DNA of 5,997 nucleotides from Tissierellia bacterium (lineage in GTDB: Bacteria; Bacillota; Clostridia; Tissierellales; Sedimentibacteraceae): the NCBI GenBank assembly GCA_028700795.1, contig JAQVRY010000090.1, positions 1-5,997 of the forward strand, in the 5' to 3' direction. Position 1 is the stretch's first letter, and each line of letters starts with the position of its first letter. This document shows positions 1 to 5,851 of this stretch, piece by piece. Below the pieces are notes generated by a model, which saw only the letters and a program-made list of their open reading frames with translations, was not told the origin of the DNA and did not search any database. Position numbers and translations under genes: made by a program.

Positions 1-1206
1 TCTTTTATCTGATAGTGAATATCCTCCAATTACAAATTCCTGTCTTTTATCACATTTAAGTTTTATCCAGTCATCATTCCGATTTCCACTGTAAATGGAA
101 TCAGGCTTTTTCCCCACTATACCTTCCATCCCTGCTTCACAGGCTGCAGCAAAGCTTTCCTTTCCGTATCCTTTCACATAGCGGCTGTAGTAAAGATTAT
201 TTGGTGCATCCTGCATTAAACTTTCAAGCTTTTCTTTCCTGTCCATTAATGAGTGTCCTCGAATATCCTCTCCATCAATGGCAAGAAGATCAAAGATAAT
301 ATAAGTAAGGGTTTGGGGTTTCTGAGCTTTTAAATAGTTTTGCAAAGCCTGAAAATCTGTCTTGCCTGAGTCATCCGTGACAACTATTTCACCATCTAAA
401 ACCATTGCTCTCCCCTTAGCCAAGTCTATAAGTGAAGAGGCTATTTTAAAAAACCGTTTTGTAATATCATTACCGTTTCTTGTTATGAGTCTGACGCTGT
501 TACCTTCCACAAATGCTAAAATTCTGTAGCCGTCATATTTCATTTCATAAAGCCACTCATCCCCTTCGGGAACAGTATTGGCTAATTTTGCAAGCTGCAC
601 ATCTGCCTTGCTGAAAGGATTTTTGATGATCTTTTCCTCATGACCTTTTTCAATTTCAGCCATATTTCGTCCTGTTCTAATACTTGTGGTAAATTCAGAC
701 ATTCCTTCATCATCCTTAACATACTCATCCTTTTCCTTTAATAGTAACCAATTATCCTTTGTTTCCCCTGCCTTACCTTTTAACCTTATCAAAGCCCACC
801 TTCCCCTCAGTCGGCTTCCTTTCAGACTAAATTTCAGCATACCTTCACTGAGACCTTCATCCACATTCATATAAGGCTCCCAATATCCTTCATCCCAAAG
901 CATTACTACCCCGCCGCCATATTCTCCCTTGGGAATAGTGCCTTCAAAATTCCTGTATTCCAAAGGGTGGTCCTCCACCTGTACGGCAAGCCTTTTGTCC
1001 TTGGTATTATAAGATGGACCTTTGGGTACAGCCCAGCTTAGAAGAACTCCATTCCATTCCAAACGCAAATCGTAGTGGTCTCTACCGGCTAAATGATGCT
1101 GGACAACAAATCTTAAACTTTCTTCGGATGTTTCTGTCCTCCCTTCCGGCTCAAAGGTTTTCTCAAAATTTCTTCTTTGATTATACTCGTTTAATCCTAC
1201 AGTCAT
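1..1206 (-). CDS. ligD: ATP-dependent DNA ligase LigD (3'-phosphoesterase + ligase domains), C-terminus cut by window edge
   Basis: This is the end-processing and sealing enzyme of bacterial non-homologous end joining. I translated 402 uninterrupted residues from the ATG at 1206 to the left edge. Residues ~15-160 are a 3'-phosphoesterase domain: QHHLAGRDHYDLRLE, SWAVPKGPS and VEDHPLEY supply His38, Asp46, Arg48, His80 and Tyr84, which match in order and spacing the metal and phosphate ligands known in Pseudomonas LigD. Residues ~200-402 are the nucleotidyltransferase domain: KYDG with the adenylated Lys223, RNG (243-245), DGEIVV with Glu273, FDLLAIDG (305-312), EGIVGKK (361-367) and WIKLK (380-384). 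Most of the OB-fold and any polymerase domain lie beyond the edge. The protein begins directly with the phosphoesterase domain, so the order is PE-Lig(-Pol?), unlike mycobacterial Pol-PE-Lig. The start lies 1 nt after the ku stop (TAA-T-ATG), and its own AAGGA at 1218-1222 is 11 nt away, so coupling to ku translation is likely. Identification is firm; the full-length architecture is unknown. Confidence 0.97.
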   Translation of the reverse strand, partial: MTVGLNEYNQRRNFEKTFEPEGRTETSEESLRFVVQHHLAGRDHYDLRLEWNGVLLSWAVPKGPSYNTKDKRLAVQVEDHPLEYRNFEGTIPKGEYGGGVVMLWDEGYWEPYMNVDEGLSEGMLKFSLKGSRLRGRWALIRLKGKAGETKDNWLLLKEKDEYVKDDEGMSEFTTSIRTGRNMAEIEKGHEEKIIKNPFSKADVQLAKLANTVPEGDEWLYEMKYDGYRILAFVEGNSVRLITRNGNDITKRFFKIASSLIDLAKGRAMVLDGEIVVTDDSGKTDFQALQNYLKAQKPQTLTYIIFDLLAIDGEDIRGHSLMDRKEKLESLMQDAPNNLYYSRYVKGYGKESFAAACEAGMEGIVGKKPDSIYSGNRNDDWIKLKCDKRQEFVIGGYSLSDKR

Positions 1207-1207
1207 A

Positions 1208-1981
1208 TTATGCAGTTTCCTTATCCTTCTTGGCTTTGTCTATACTTGCCTTCAAAGCTTCCATAAGGTCTATTACCTTGCCGGCACTTTCCGGCTCAGC
1301 AGCTACAACTTCTTTTCCAGATATCTTTGCCTCAATAAGCTCACGAAGCCTCACTTGATATTCATCCTTATATTTGGACGGGTCAAAGGGAGTATCCATG
1401 GAATTAATAAGAAGCCTTGCCATTTCGAGCTCCTGCTTAGCAACTTCAGGCTTAGTATATTGTTTTTGAATTTCCTTTACTTCATCTGCAAAAAACATAG
1501 TAGAAATAAGAATACCTTCCTCTCGAGGAATTATAGCCATCAATGTATCCTTGGTACCCATTACAGTCTTTCCTATGGCTATCTTTTGTTCAGCCATCAG
1601 TGCTGAGCGGAGCAGTTCAAAGGCCTTCTCCCCACCTGCCTCCGGTGCTGCCTGATAAGTTTTTTCATAGTAAACGGGAGAAATTTGATTCAGCTGAGCA
1701 AAATGAAGGATTTGAATGGATTTTTCCTTATCCGTCTTAATTTTTTCGATTTCTTCATCTGTGATTACAACATACTTATCCTTATCATATTGGTATCCTT
1801 TTACAATTTCTTTAGAAGTAATTTCTTTGCCACAATGAGCACAGGTTTTCTTATATTGGATTCGGCTGTTGTCTTCCACATGCAGCTGATTAAAGCGAAT
1901 GTCATTGTCTTGGGTCGCTGTATACATTGCAATTGGAATGGCAACCATACCGAAAGTTATAACTGATTTTCGTGATATCAC
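1208..1981 (-). CDS. ku: Ku homodimeric DNA end-binding protein of bacterial NHEJ
   Basis: This 257-residue protein forms a ring-shaped homodimer that threads onto broken DNA ends and recruits LigD. The N-terminus (SVITFGMVAIPIAMYTAT, residues 6-23) is the family's first beta-strand motif. RIQYKKTC (40-47), GYQYDKDKYVVITDEEIE (62-79) and YYEKTYQAAPEAGGEKAF (104-121) are further Ku core blocks, and YTKPEVAKQELEMARLLI (175-192) is the conserved late helix. Cys47 and Cys50 (CAHC) form a CxxC pair and are the only cysteines in the protein. The C-terminal segment VIDLMEALKASIDKAKK (236-252) corresponds to the short conserved tail of bacterial Ku implicated in LigD contact; there is only a short Lys-containing extension beyond it. 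Length is normal for a minimal bacterial Ku. The start is GTG at 1981, chosen because GGAGG at 1989-1993 lies 7 nt upstream and the family motif begins within six residues. It is the first gene of a ku-ligD operon located just after a terminator. Confidence 0.98.
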   Translation of the reverse strand: MISRKSVITFGMVAIPIAMYTATQDNDIRFNQLHVEDNSRIQYKKTCAHCGKEITSKEIVKGYQYDKDKYVVITDEEIEKIKTDKEKSIQILHFAQLNQISPVYYEKTYQAAPEAGGEKAFELLRSALMAEQKIAIGKTVMGTKDTLMAIIPREEGILISTMFFADEVKEIQKQYTKPEVAKQELEMARLLINSMDTPFDPSKYKDEYQVRLRELIEAKISGKEVVAAEPESAGKVIDLMEALKASIDKAKKDKETA

Positions 1982-1993
1982 ATAATCACCTCC
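1978..1993 (-). promoter_or_regulatory. Ribosome binding site and overlapping ATG-TGA / GTG start of ku
   Basis: On the minus strand the sequence reads GGAGGTGATTATGTGATA. The strong Shine-Dalgarno GGAGG (1993-1989) is 7 nt before GTG (1981-1979), which opens the ku frame. An ATG at 1983-1981 sits two bases earlier in another frame and is followed at once by TGA (1980-1978). Ribosomes starting at the ATG would stop after one codon, so the GTG must be the productive start. The overlap may lower or modulate ku translation; that effect is inference. Confidence 0.6.
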
Positions 1994-2009
1994 AACGATA
2001 TTGTTTCCA

Positions 2010-2039
2010 ATTATGGTGTATGTATTCGATTAGCAACAA
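2010..2039 (-). promoter_or_regulatory. Possible ku-ligD promoter (weak match)
   Basis: Between the upstream terminator and the ku ribosome binding site, the minus strand holds CATAAT (2015-2010, five of six matches to TATAAT). Upstream are TTGTTG (2039-2034) at 18 nt spacing or TTGCTA (2036-2031) at 15 nt spacing. The -35 match is poor either way. A promoter is expected here because a terminator closes the previous unit at 2041, but the exact boxes are uncertain. I see no convincing LexA-type or sporulation sigma-G-type site. Confidence 0.35.
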
Positions 2040-2040
2040 C

Positions 2041-2068
2041 AAAAAAATGGCTTAGGTCATAGCCATTT
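2041..2068 (-). terminator. Intrinsic terminator of the argH-thioesterase unit
   Basis: On the minus strand AAATGGCT (2068-2061) and AGCCATTT (2052-2045) form a perfect 8-bp stem with an 8-nt loop. The A/T arm runs directly into seven consecutive T residues (2047-2041). The stem begins 11 nt after the thioesterase stop codon, the usual place for a Rho-independent terminator. On the plus strand the hairpin is followed by GTATTTTTT, so it could also act in reverse, but no plus-strand gene feeds into it. Confidence 0.87.
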
Positions 2069-2079
2069 GTATTTTTTGT

Positions 2080-2823
2080 CTATTCAATTGTAATTTGTGC
2101 TTTGAAGGTTGTTGAGCCTGTGTTTTCGTTAATTCCCTCTATGTATACACGATTATTCTCCACACCGGCAGTATCGGTATAAAGCTGTATGATTTCACCG
2201 GGCAACGCTTCATGCATGTAATCAATTTCAATTGATTTGATAGAGTATTTCTTGTGAGCTTCTAAGCTGAAACAGTCCATAATATAATCAATGTATTTAG
2301 CATTGTTTAAATGCTCGTTTATATCAATGTCACTGTAGCCAACGGTCTTTTTATAACTTATGTTCAAATTACCGATTGGTTTAATTTTGCCCGATGTACA
2401 GTCCAACGGTCTTTCCCTGTCAACCCTTGGGAATTCTTCTTCTATTATGCTGCACCTTCTCAATCTCCTTGTGCTGAAATCTATTACTACCCACTGGCTG
2501 AATGCCTTAGCAATTATATCCCCATACTTGTCATAAATTAAAAAGTTTCTGTTAAACTGTACCTTTTCAGGCTGTTCCGGCCAAGTTTCAATTGTTATTT
2601 CATCCTTGTATATTGGATATCTTATTACTTCAACCTTTACTCGATTTAAAACCCATATGATGCCGTACTTTTTTTTCAATACATCTCTTCCCACACCAAT
2701 GTTATAGGCATGTTCAGTTGCCATGTCCTGTAAATATACAAATAACGAGCTTAGCTTAAGCTGTCGTCTAAAATCAGTTTCACTTACCTGTACTATGTAT
2801 TTCTTTTTAAAAATCGCTTCCAT
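2080..2823 (-). CDS. Acyl-ACP thioesterase (FatA/FatB-like, double hotdog fold)
   Basis: This 247-residue cytosolic enzyme is predicted to hydrolyse acyl-acyl carrier protein to free fatty acid and holo-ACP. It has the two-hotdog layout of the bacterial/plant family. The first half (about 1-130) contains FKKKYIVQVSETDFRRQLKL, LQDMATEHAYNIGVG, YGIIWVLNRVKVEVIRYP and FSQWVVIDFSTRRLRR. The second half contains DIDINEHLNNAKYIDYIMD (165-183), with Asp167, Asn169 and His171 in the family's D-x-N-x-H active-site motif, and EIDYMHEALPGE (199-210). Plant FatB enzymes have Glu-Cys at the latter position; here it is Glu205-Ala206. The classical cysteine is therefore absent, which is compatible with the newer view that the Asp/Asn/His/Glu set does the chemistry. 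The ATG at 2823 follows the argH stop by one base (TAA-G-ATG), with GAGG at 2833-2830 inside the argH 3' end, so the two genes are very likely co-transcribed and coupled. A terminator follows. Chain-length preference cannot be read from the sequence. Confidence 0.93.
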   Translation of the reverse strand: MEAIFKKKYIVQVSETDFRRQLKLSSLFVYLQDMATEHAYNIGVGRDVLKKKYGIIWVLNRVKVEVIRYPIYKDEITIETWPEQPEKVQFNRNFLIYDKYGDIIAKAFSQWVVIDFSTRRLRRCSIIEEEFPRVDRERPLDCTSGKIKPIGNLNISYKKTVGYSDIDINEHLNNAKYIDYIMDCFSLEAHKKYSIKSIEIDYMHEALPGEIIQLYTDTAGVENNRVYIEGINENTGSTTFKAQITIE

Positions 2824-2824
2824 C

Positions 2825-4255
2825 TTACACCTCTATCTGCTTTGAATCAGTCCCTTTTACTGTATTATTGCTACCCATTAAGTGTTCGACGTAATTTTTA
2901 GCATTTTTGATTTGTCTGTTAACATCATCGTATGAAGTACCGCCATAGCTGTTTCTGTTCTTTATGCAGTTATCTGCAGTAAATTGACTCAAGTCTTCAA
3001 GTTCAAAGGGAAAGCCTATTTCTTTTAAATCTTCTTTATTTACATCCGGAAATGTCTTAGATTTAAATTCACAATACTTTACTAATTTACCCACAATTTC
3101 GTGAGCCTCCCTAAATGGAATATCATGTTTAACTAAAAATTCTGCTACATCCGTTGCTTCTATAAATCCTTTTTTCAGATGCATTCTTAATACATCTTCA
3201 TTAAAAGTTATATTTTCAAGCATTCTGGCAAAAATAAACAAAGTTCTATCCAATGTATGTATACTGTCAAAAAGAGCTTCCTTATCTTCTTGATAATCCT
3301 TGTTTAATGATAAAAATGTACCCTTTAAAACGGTCATAAGTGTTATGAGATTCCCTATGGTTCTTCCTGATTTTCCGCGAACTAATTCAGCTATGTCCGG
3401 GTTTTTCTTCTGAGGCATAATACTGCTTCCCGTACAAAAGCTATCATCAATGGTGATGAAATTAAATTCTTGAGAATTAAAAACAATAATTTCTTCTGCA
3501 AAACTACTTAAATTAGTCATGCATAAAGCAGCATTAAATAAATATTCTGCAATTCCATCTCTTGCTGCAACGGTATCTAATGCATTTTCTGTAGGTTCTG
3601 AAAATCCCAGTAATTCTGTTGTTGTAAAGCGATCTATGGGCAATGTGGTTCCAGCCATTGCACATGCCCCTAACGGATTTTTGCCTAATCGTTTTAATAA
3701 TTCTTGAAATCTCTCAACATTTCTTCTTAAGCCTTGAAAATGTGCCATATAGTAGAACCCAACCGTTATTGGCTGAGCGTGCTGTAAATGAGTAAAACCG
3801 GGCATTATTTTATGCGATTCTTCTTCTGCCTTATTTACTAAAACATTAAGCAAATCTGTCAAATGTTTGATTGAATTATTAACAGCATCCCGTAAAAACA
3901 GTGTTTCATCCAATGCATTTTGGTCGTTTCTGCTTCTTGCAGTGTGAAGATATTTTCCGGCTTCTCCAACTTCCTTAGTGAGCTCTTTTTCAATAATCAT
4001 CATTATATCTTCATCCAGAATATTAAGTTCAACTTCATTGTTTTCAAGCTTCGTTTCTACAATTGATAATCCCCTCAATATTTCTTGGCATATATCATTA
4101 CTTATGATTTGCTGTTTTGCAAGCATTTTTACATGAGCCTTGCTGCCCATTATGCTGTGTTTGTACAGTATATTATCAAAGCTTATTGATTCATTGTAGT
4201 CGGCGGTATAGTTTTCCATAGTCTTGGAAAAACGACCACCCCATAAGTTTTTCAT
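2825..4255 (-). CDS. argH: Argininosuccinate lyase
   Basis: This cytosolic homotetrameric enzyme of the fumarase/aspartase superfamily splits argininosuccinate into arginine and fumarate, the last step of arginine synthesis. The N-terminus LWGGRFS (4-10) is typical of ArgH. The three conserved superfamily regions are present: HTARSRNDQ (104-112), GFTHLQHAQPIT (153-164) with the catalytic-region His156, and the signature GSSIMPQKKNPD (276-287) carrying the mobile-loop serines 277/278. EATDVAEFLV (366-375) and the final SYGGTS (436-441) are also standard. At 476 residues it is slightly longer than the usual ~455-465; the excess is a polar tail after about residue 460 that looks non-catalytic. 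Region one has Ala106 where Gly is common (TGRSRND). The ATG at 4255 has AAAGGA (4268-4263) 7 nt upstream. No argG is adjacent in the window; the gene has its own promoter and leads into the thioesterase gene. Confidence 0.99.
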   Translation of the reverse strand: MKNLWGGRFSKTMENYTADYNESISFDNILYKHSIMGSKAHVKMLAKQQIISNDICQEILRGLSIVETKLENNEVELNILDEDIMMIIEKELTKEVGEAGKYLHTARSRNDQNALDETLFLRDAVNNSIKHLTDLLNVLVNKAEEESHKIMPGFTHLQHAQPITVGFYYMAHFQGLRRNVERFQELLKRLGKNPLGACAMAGTTLPIDRFTTTELLGFSEPTENALDTVAARDGIAEYLFNAALCMTNLSSFAEEIIVFNSQEFNFITIDDSFCTGSSIMPQKKNPDIAELVRGKSGRTIGNLITLMTVLKGTFLSLNKDYQEDKEALFDSIHTLDRTLFIFARMLENITFNEDVLRMHLKKGFIEATDVAEFLVKHDIPFREAHEIVGKLVKYCEFKSKTFPDVNKEDLKEIGFPFELEDLSQFTADNCIKNRNSYGGTSYDDVNRQIKNAKNYVEHLMGSNNTVKGTDSKQIEV

Positions 4256-4269
4256 ACTTTCGTCCTTTC

Positions 4270-4281
4270 AATTGTACAATT
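4270..4281. promoter_or_regulatory. 12-bp perfect palindrome in the argH leader (candidate operator)
   Basis: AATTGTACAATT is self-complementary over 12 bp. It sits in the presumed argH 5' leader, between the -10 box and one base upstream of the Shine-Dalgarno AAAGGA. Position and symmetry would suit a dimeric repressor site. It does not match the arginine-repressor box (TGAAT...ATTCA type) well, and A/T-rich palindromes of this length arise by chance in such DNA, so the assignment is tentative. Confidence 0.25.
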
Positions 4282-4313
4282 AATTCTTCCATTTATATAA
4301 AGTTTCTAATTAT

Positions 4314-4342
4314 ACTATATATTAACATAAAATTTAGGTCAA
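4314..4342 (-). promoter_or_regulatory. argH promoter, sigma-A/sigma-70 type
   Basis: The minus strand carries TTGACC (4342-4337, five of six matches to TTGACA), a 17-nt spacer, and TATAGT (4319-4314, five of six matches to TATAAT). A second TATAAT overlaps immediately downstream (4314-4309) but would be 22 nt from the -35 box. Initiation near 4307 would give a leader of roughly 50 nt before the argH ATG. This is the best promoter in the window. Confidence 0.75.
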
Positions 4343-4363
4343 TACCTTGCTGTAAAATCAAGT

Positions 4364-4395
4364 AGGAGGTAATTAATTATTTAAATTACCGTCCT
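4364..4395. repeat. Imperfect inverted repeat of unknown role between the yjiH-family gene and argH
   Basis: The arms AGGAGGTAATT (4364-4374) and AATTACC-G-TCCT (4384-4395) pair over 11 bp with one bulged base and a 9-nt A/T loop. It lies after the terminator of the upstream gene and about 20 bp upstream of the argH -35 box, so it should not be in the argH transcript. No T-run follows on the minus strand, so it does not look like a terminator. It could be a protein-binding site, part of a read-through leader, or a remnant of a small repeat element. Confidence 0.55.
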
Positions 4396-4405
4396 CGCTG
4401 GGCGA

Positions 4406-4434
4406 ACCAAAACAGGGAACCAAAAAGGTTCCCT
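4406..4434 (-). terminator. Probable terminator of the aminotransferase-yjiH-family unit
   Basis: On the minus strand AGGGAACC (4434-4427), a TTTTT loop and GGTTCCCT (4421-4414) form a perfect 8-bp stem, 9 bp after the stop codon at 4444. The tail is GTTTTGG, a short and interrupted T-run, so termination may be leaky. The downstream GGTTCGCCC repeats the 3' arm with one extra base and could compete for pairing. Confidence 0.65.
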
Positions 4435-4443
4435 TAGAGACTG

Positions 4444-5835
4444 TTAAAATGTGACAAGCAAATTAGTAAGCAATGTTACTAATGGAATTGCAATAATAGT
4501 TCTTTCAAGGAAAACTACGAACAAATGCCCTACATTTACCGGAACTCTGGATTTTAATACAATTAGCCCAACTTCAGTCATATAAATAATCTGTAATAAT
4601 GTTGCTGCTCCCATTATGAATCTTGTTCTCTCAATCGGGAAGTTTGCCAACATAAGCGGTGGTATATACATATCGGCGAAACCGACTAAAGCCGTAGGTG
4701 CCACCTCTTTAGCTCCTTCAATTCCAAGAGCATTTAAATACCATTCAAAAGGAACTGATATTATATTAAATATTGGTGTAAATTCTACTAAAATCAATAC
4801 TATAGTTCCCCAAGCCATAACAATGGGGATTAAGTCCAAGAACATGCTGGAATAAACATGAAGTCCGGATTTCAATACATCATTTATGGATGCTTCTTTA
4901 GCTCTGTGTCCGGCTAAATTCACTGCCCATTGCATTTTTGAAACTCCTGCAGGGATATCTTCATTAATTTGCTTGCCTGAAATTTCATCATAAGTATCAG
5001 GTATTTTAGACAGCGGAGGTATTCTTGGTAAAATTGCAGCTAAAACAAAGCCACCCAAAAGGCAGATTAGATAGAAAATCGTAAATTTGTGATCTACGCC
5101 GATAAGCTTTGCAATAACAAATGTGAATGGTATGGATACAAAAGAAAAGTTCATTGAAATTGTTGCTGCTTCCCTAGCACTGTAAAATCCTTTCTCGTAT
5201 TGACCGGTAGTCAAAATTGCAGCAGCATTAGACGCCCCCAGCCATGAGGTCATTAAGTCAATCGCTGAACGTCCCGGAACAGTAAACAGCGGTCGTACTA
5301 CATTTCTGACTAAGACACCAATGAATTCCATAATACCAAAATCGGTAAGTAAGGGCATTAAGAATGCGATACAAAGTACAACAGATACCAATGTAGATGA
5401 TACACCAAGCATAGAGCCGCCGGTAGCACCGGATTTGATAAAGTCAGGTCCAAAATTGAAATAAACCATATAAACTATAATTAATCCTACAAATCTGCTT
5501 ATTAAATACAATGGTGACGGTGAAAACAACTTATTCATTCGCTCATTTTTCTGTATGAATTCCGGCTTAAAAACCATATTTATTATAGTCATTATTGATG
5601 AGAATGTAATAAATACCAATACCAATAAACTTGCAAGATCAATAGTTTCAAGTTTCAATAAACCGGATACCCAATCAATAACTATACCGATGGGAATAGT
5701 AAATGTTGTTCCATAAGGAATCGGCACTAAGAAAAGAAAACCTCCTAATGCAGAAGCAATAATAAATTTCATTATACTATTCTTGTCCACAGGTTCTAAT
5801 TGAACCACTTTTGTTTTATTTTCTATATCTTTCAT
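4444..5835 (-). CDS. YjiH-family polytopic membrane protein with nucleoside-recognition (Gate) domains
   Basis: This 463-residue inner-membrane protein has a charged cytosolic N-terminus (1-20) and about ten hydrophobic segments, for example around 21-40, 67-89, 109-128, 145-163, 229-246, 251-270, 325-358, 405-427 and 437-462. TDFGIMEFIGVLVRNVVRP (164-182), VPGRSAIDLMTSWLGASNAA (186-205) and YSAREAATISMNFSFVSIPF (218-237) are the blocks I recognise from the YjiH/Gate family. A second Gate-like portion lies at about 325-460 (LVGFADMYIPPLML, 383-396). In E. coli related sequence is found in two small proteins, YjiG and YjiH, next to isoaspartyl dipeptidase; here it is one chain. The substrate is unknown; transport of an amino acid, dipeptide or nucleoside-like compound is inference. 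The ATG at 5835 has AAGGAG (5849-5844) 8 nt upstream. The aminotransferase stop is 16 nt before the start codon, indicating an operon. A stem-loop at 4414-4434 follows. Confidence 0.85.
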   Translation of the reverse strand: MKDIENKTKVVQLEPVDKNSIMKFIIASALGGFLFLVPIPYGTTFTIPIGIVIDWVSGLLKLETIDLASLLVLVFITFSSIMTIINMVFKPEFIQKNERMNKLFSPSPLYLISRFVGLIIVYMVYFNFGPDFIKSGATGGSMLGVSSTLVSVVLCIAFLMPLLTDFGIMEFIGVLVRNVVRPLFTVPGRSAIDLMTSWLGASNAAAILTTGQYEKGFYSAREAATISMNFSFVSIPFTFVIAKLIGVDHKFTIFYLICLLGGFVLAAILPRIPPLSKIPDTYDEISGKQINEDIPAGVSKMQWAVNLAGHRAKEASINDVLKSGLHVYSSMFLDLIPIVMAWGTIVLILVEFTPIFNIISVPFEWYLNALGIEGAKEVAPTALVGFADMYIPPLMLANFPIERTRFIMGAATLLQIIYMTEVGLIVLKSRVPVNVGHLFVVFLERTIIAIPLVTLLTNLLVTF

Positions 5836-5851
5836 ATTTTATACTCCTTAT

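Noticed and set aside
1..1206. Possible pseudogene status of ligD, because only part of it is visible.
   Set aside because: All 402 visible codons are open, both domains keep their catalytic residues, and the frame reaches the window edge exactly on a codon boundary. It is cut by the window, not broken.
1014..1358. A 114-codon open frame on the plus strand, antisense to the ligD start and the ku 3' end.
   Set aside because: Its translation shows no family features, and both genes on the other strand are unmistakable. The other plus-strand frames antisense to argH, the thioesterase and the YjiH-family gene were rejected for the same reason.
1994..2040. A sigma-G-type sporulation promoter for ku-ligD (GAATA and CATAATT both occur).
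   Set aside because: The two boxes are only 7 bp apart, whereas the sigma-G promoter needs about 15-18 bp. A vegetative-type promoter is at least as likely.
4191..4292. A 33-codon frame (ATG at 4292) in the argH leader, running into argH out of frame; possible leader peptide.
   Set aside because: There is no Shine-Dalgarno before the ATG, the peptide has no run of arginine or other control codons, and it overlaps argH by about 60 bases. A chance frame is the simpler reading.
4256..4345. Search for an arginine-repressor (ARG) box near the argH promoter.
   Set aside because: A/T-rich near-palindromes exist, but none has the paired TGAAT/ATTCA-type half-sites, so I do not call ArgR control from sequence.
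4386..4406. Resemblance of GTTCGCCC...GGACGG on the minus strand to part of the glutamine (glnA-type) riboswitch core.
   Set aside because: The conserved GGAAGUAGG continuation and the closing GGAACG strand are missing, and the piece lies upstream of the argH promoter. The match covers only a few bases.
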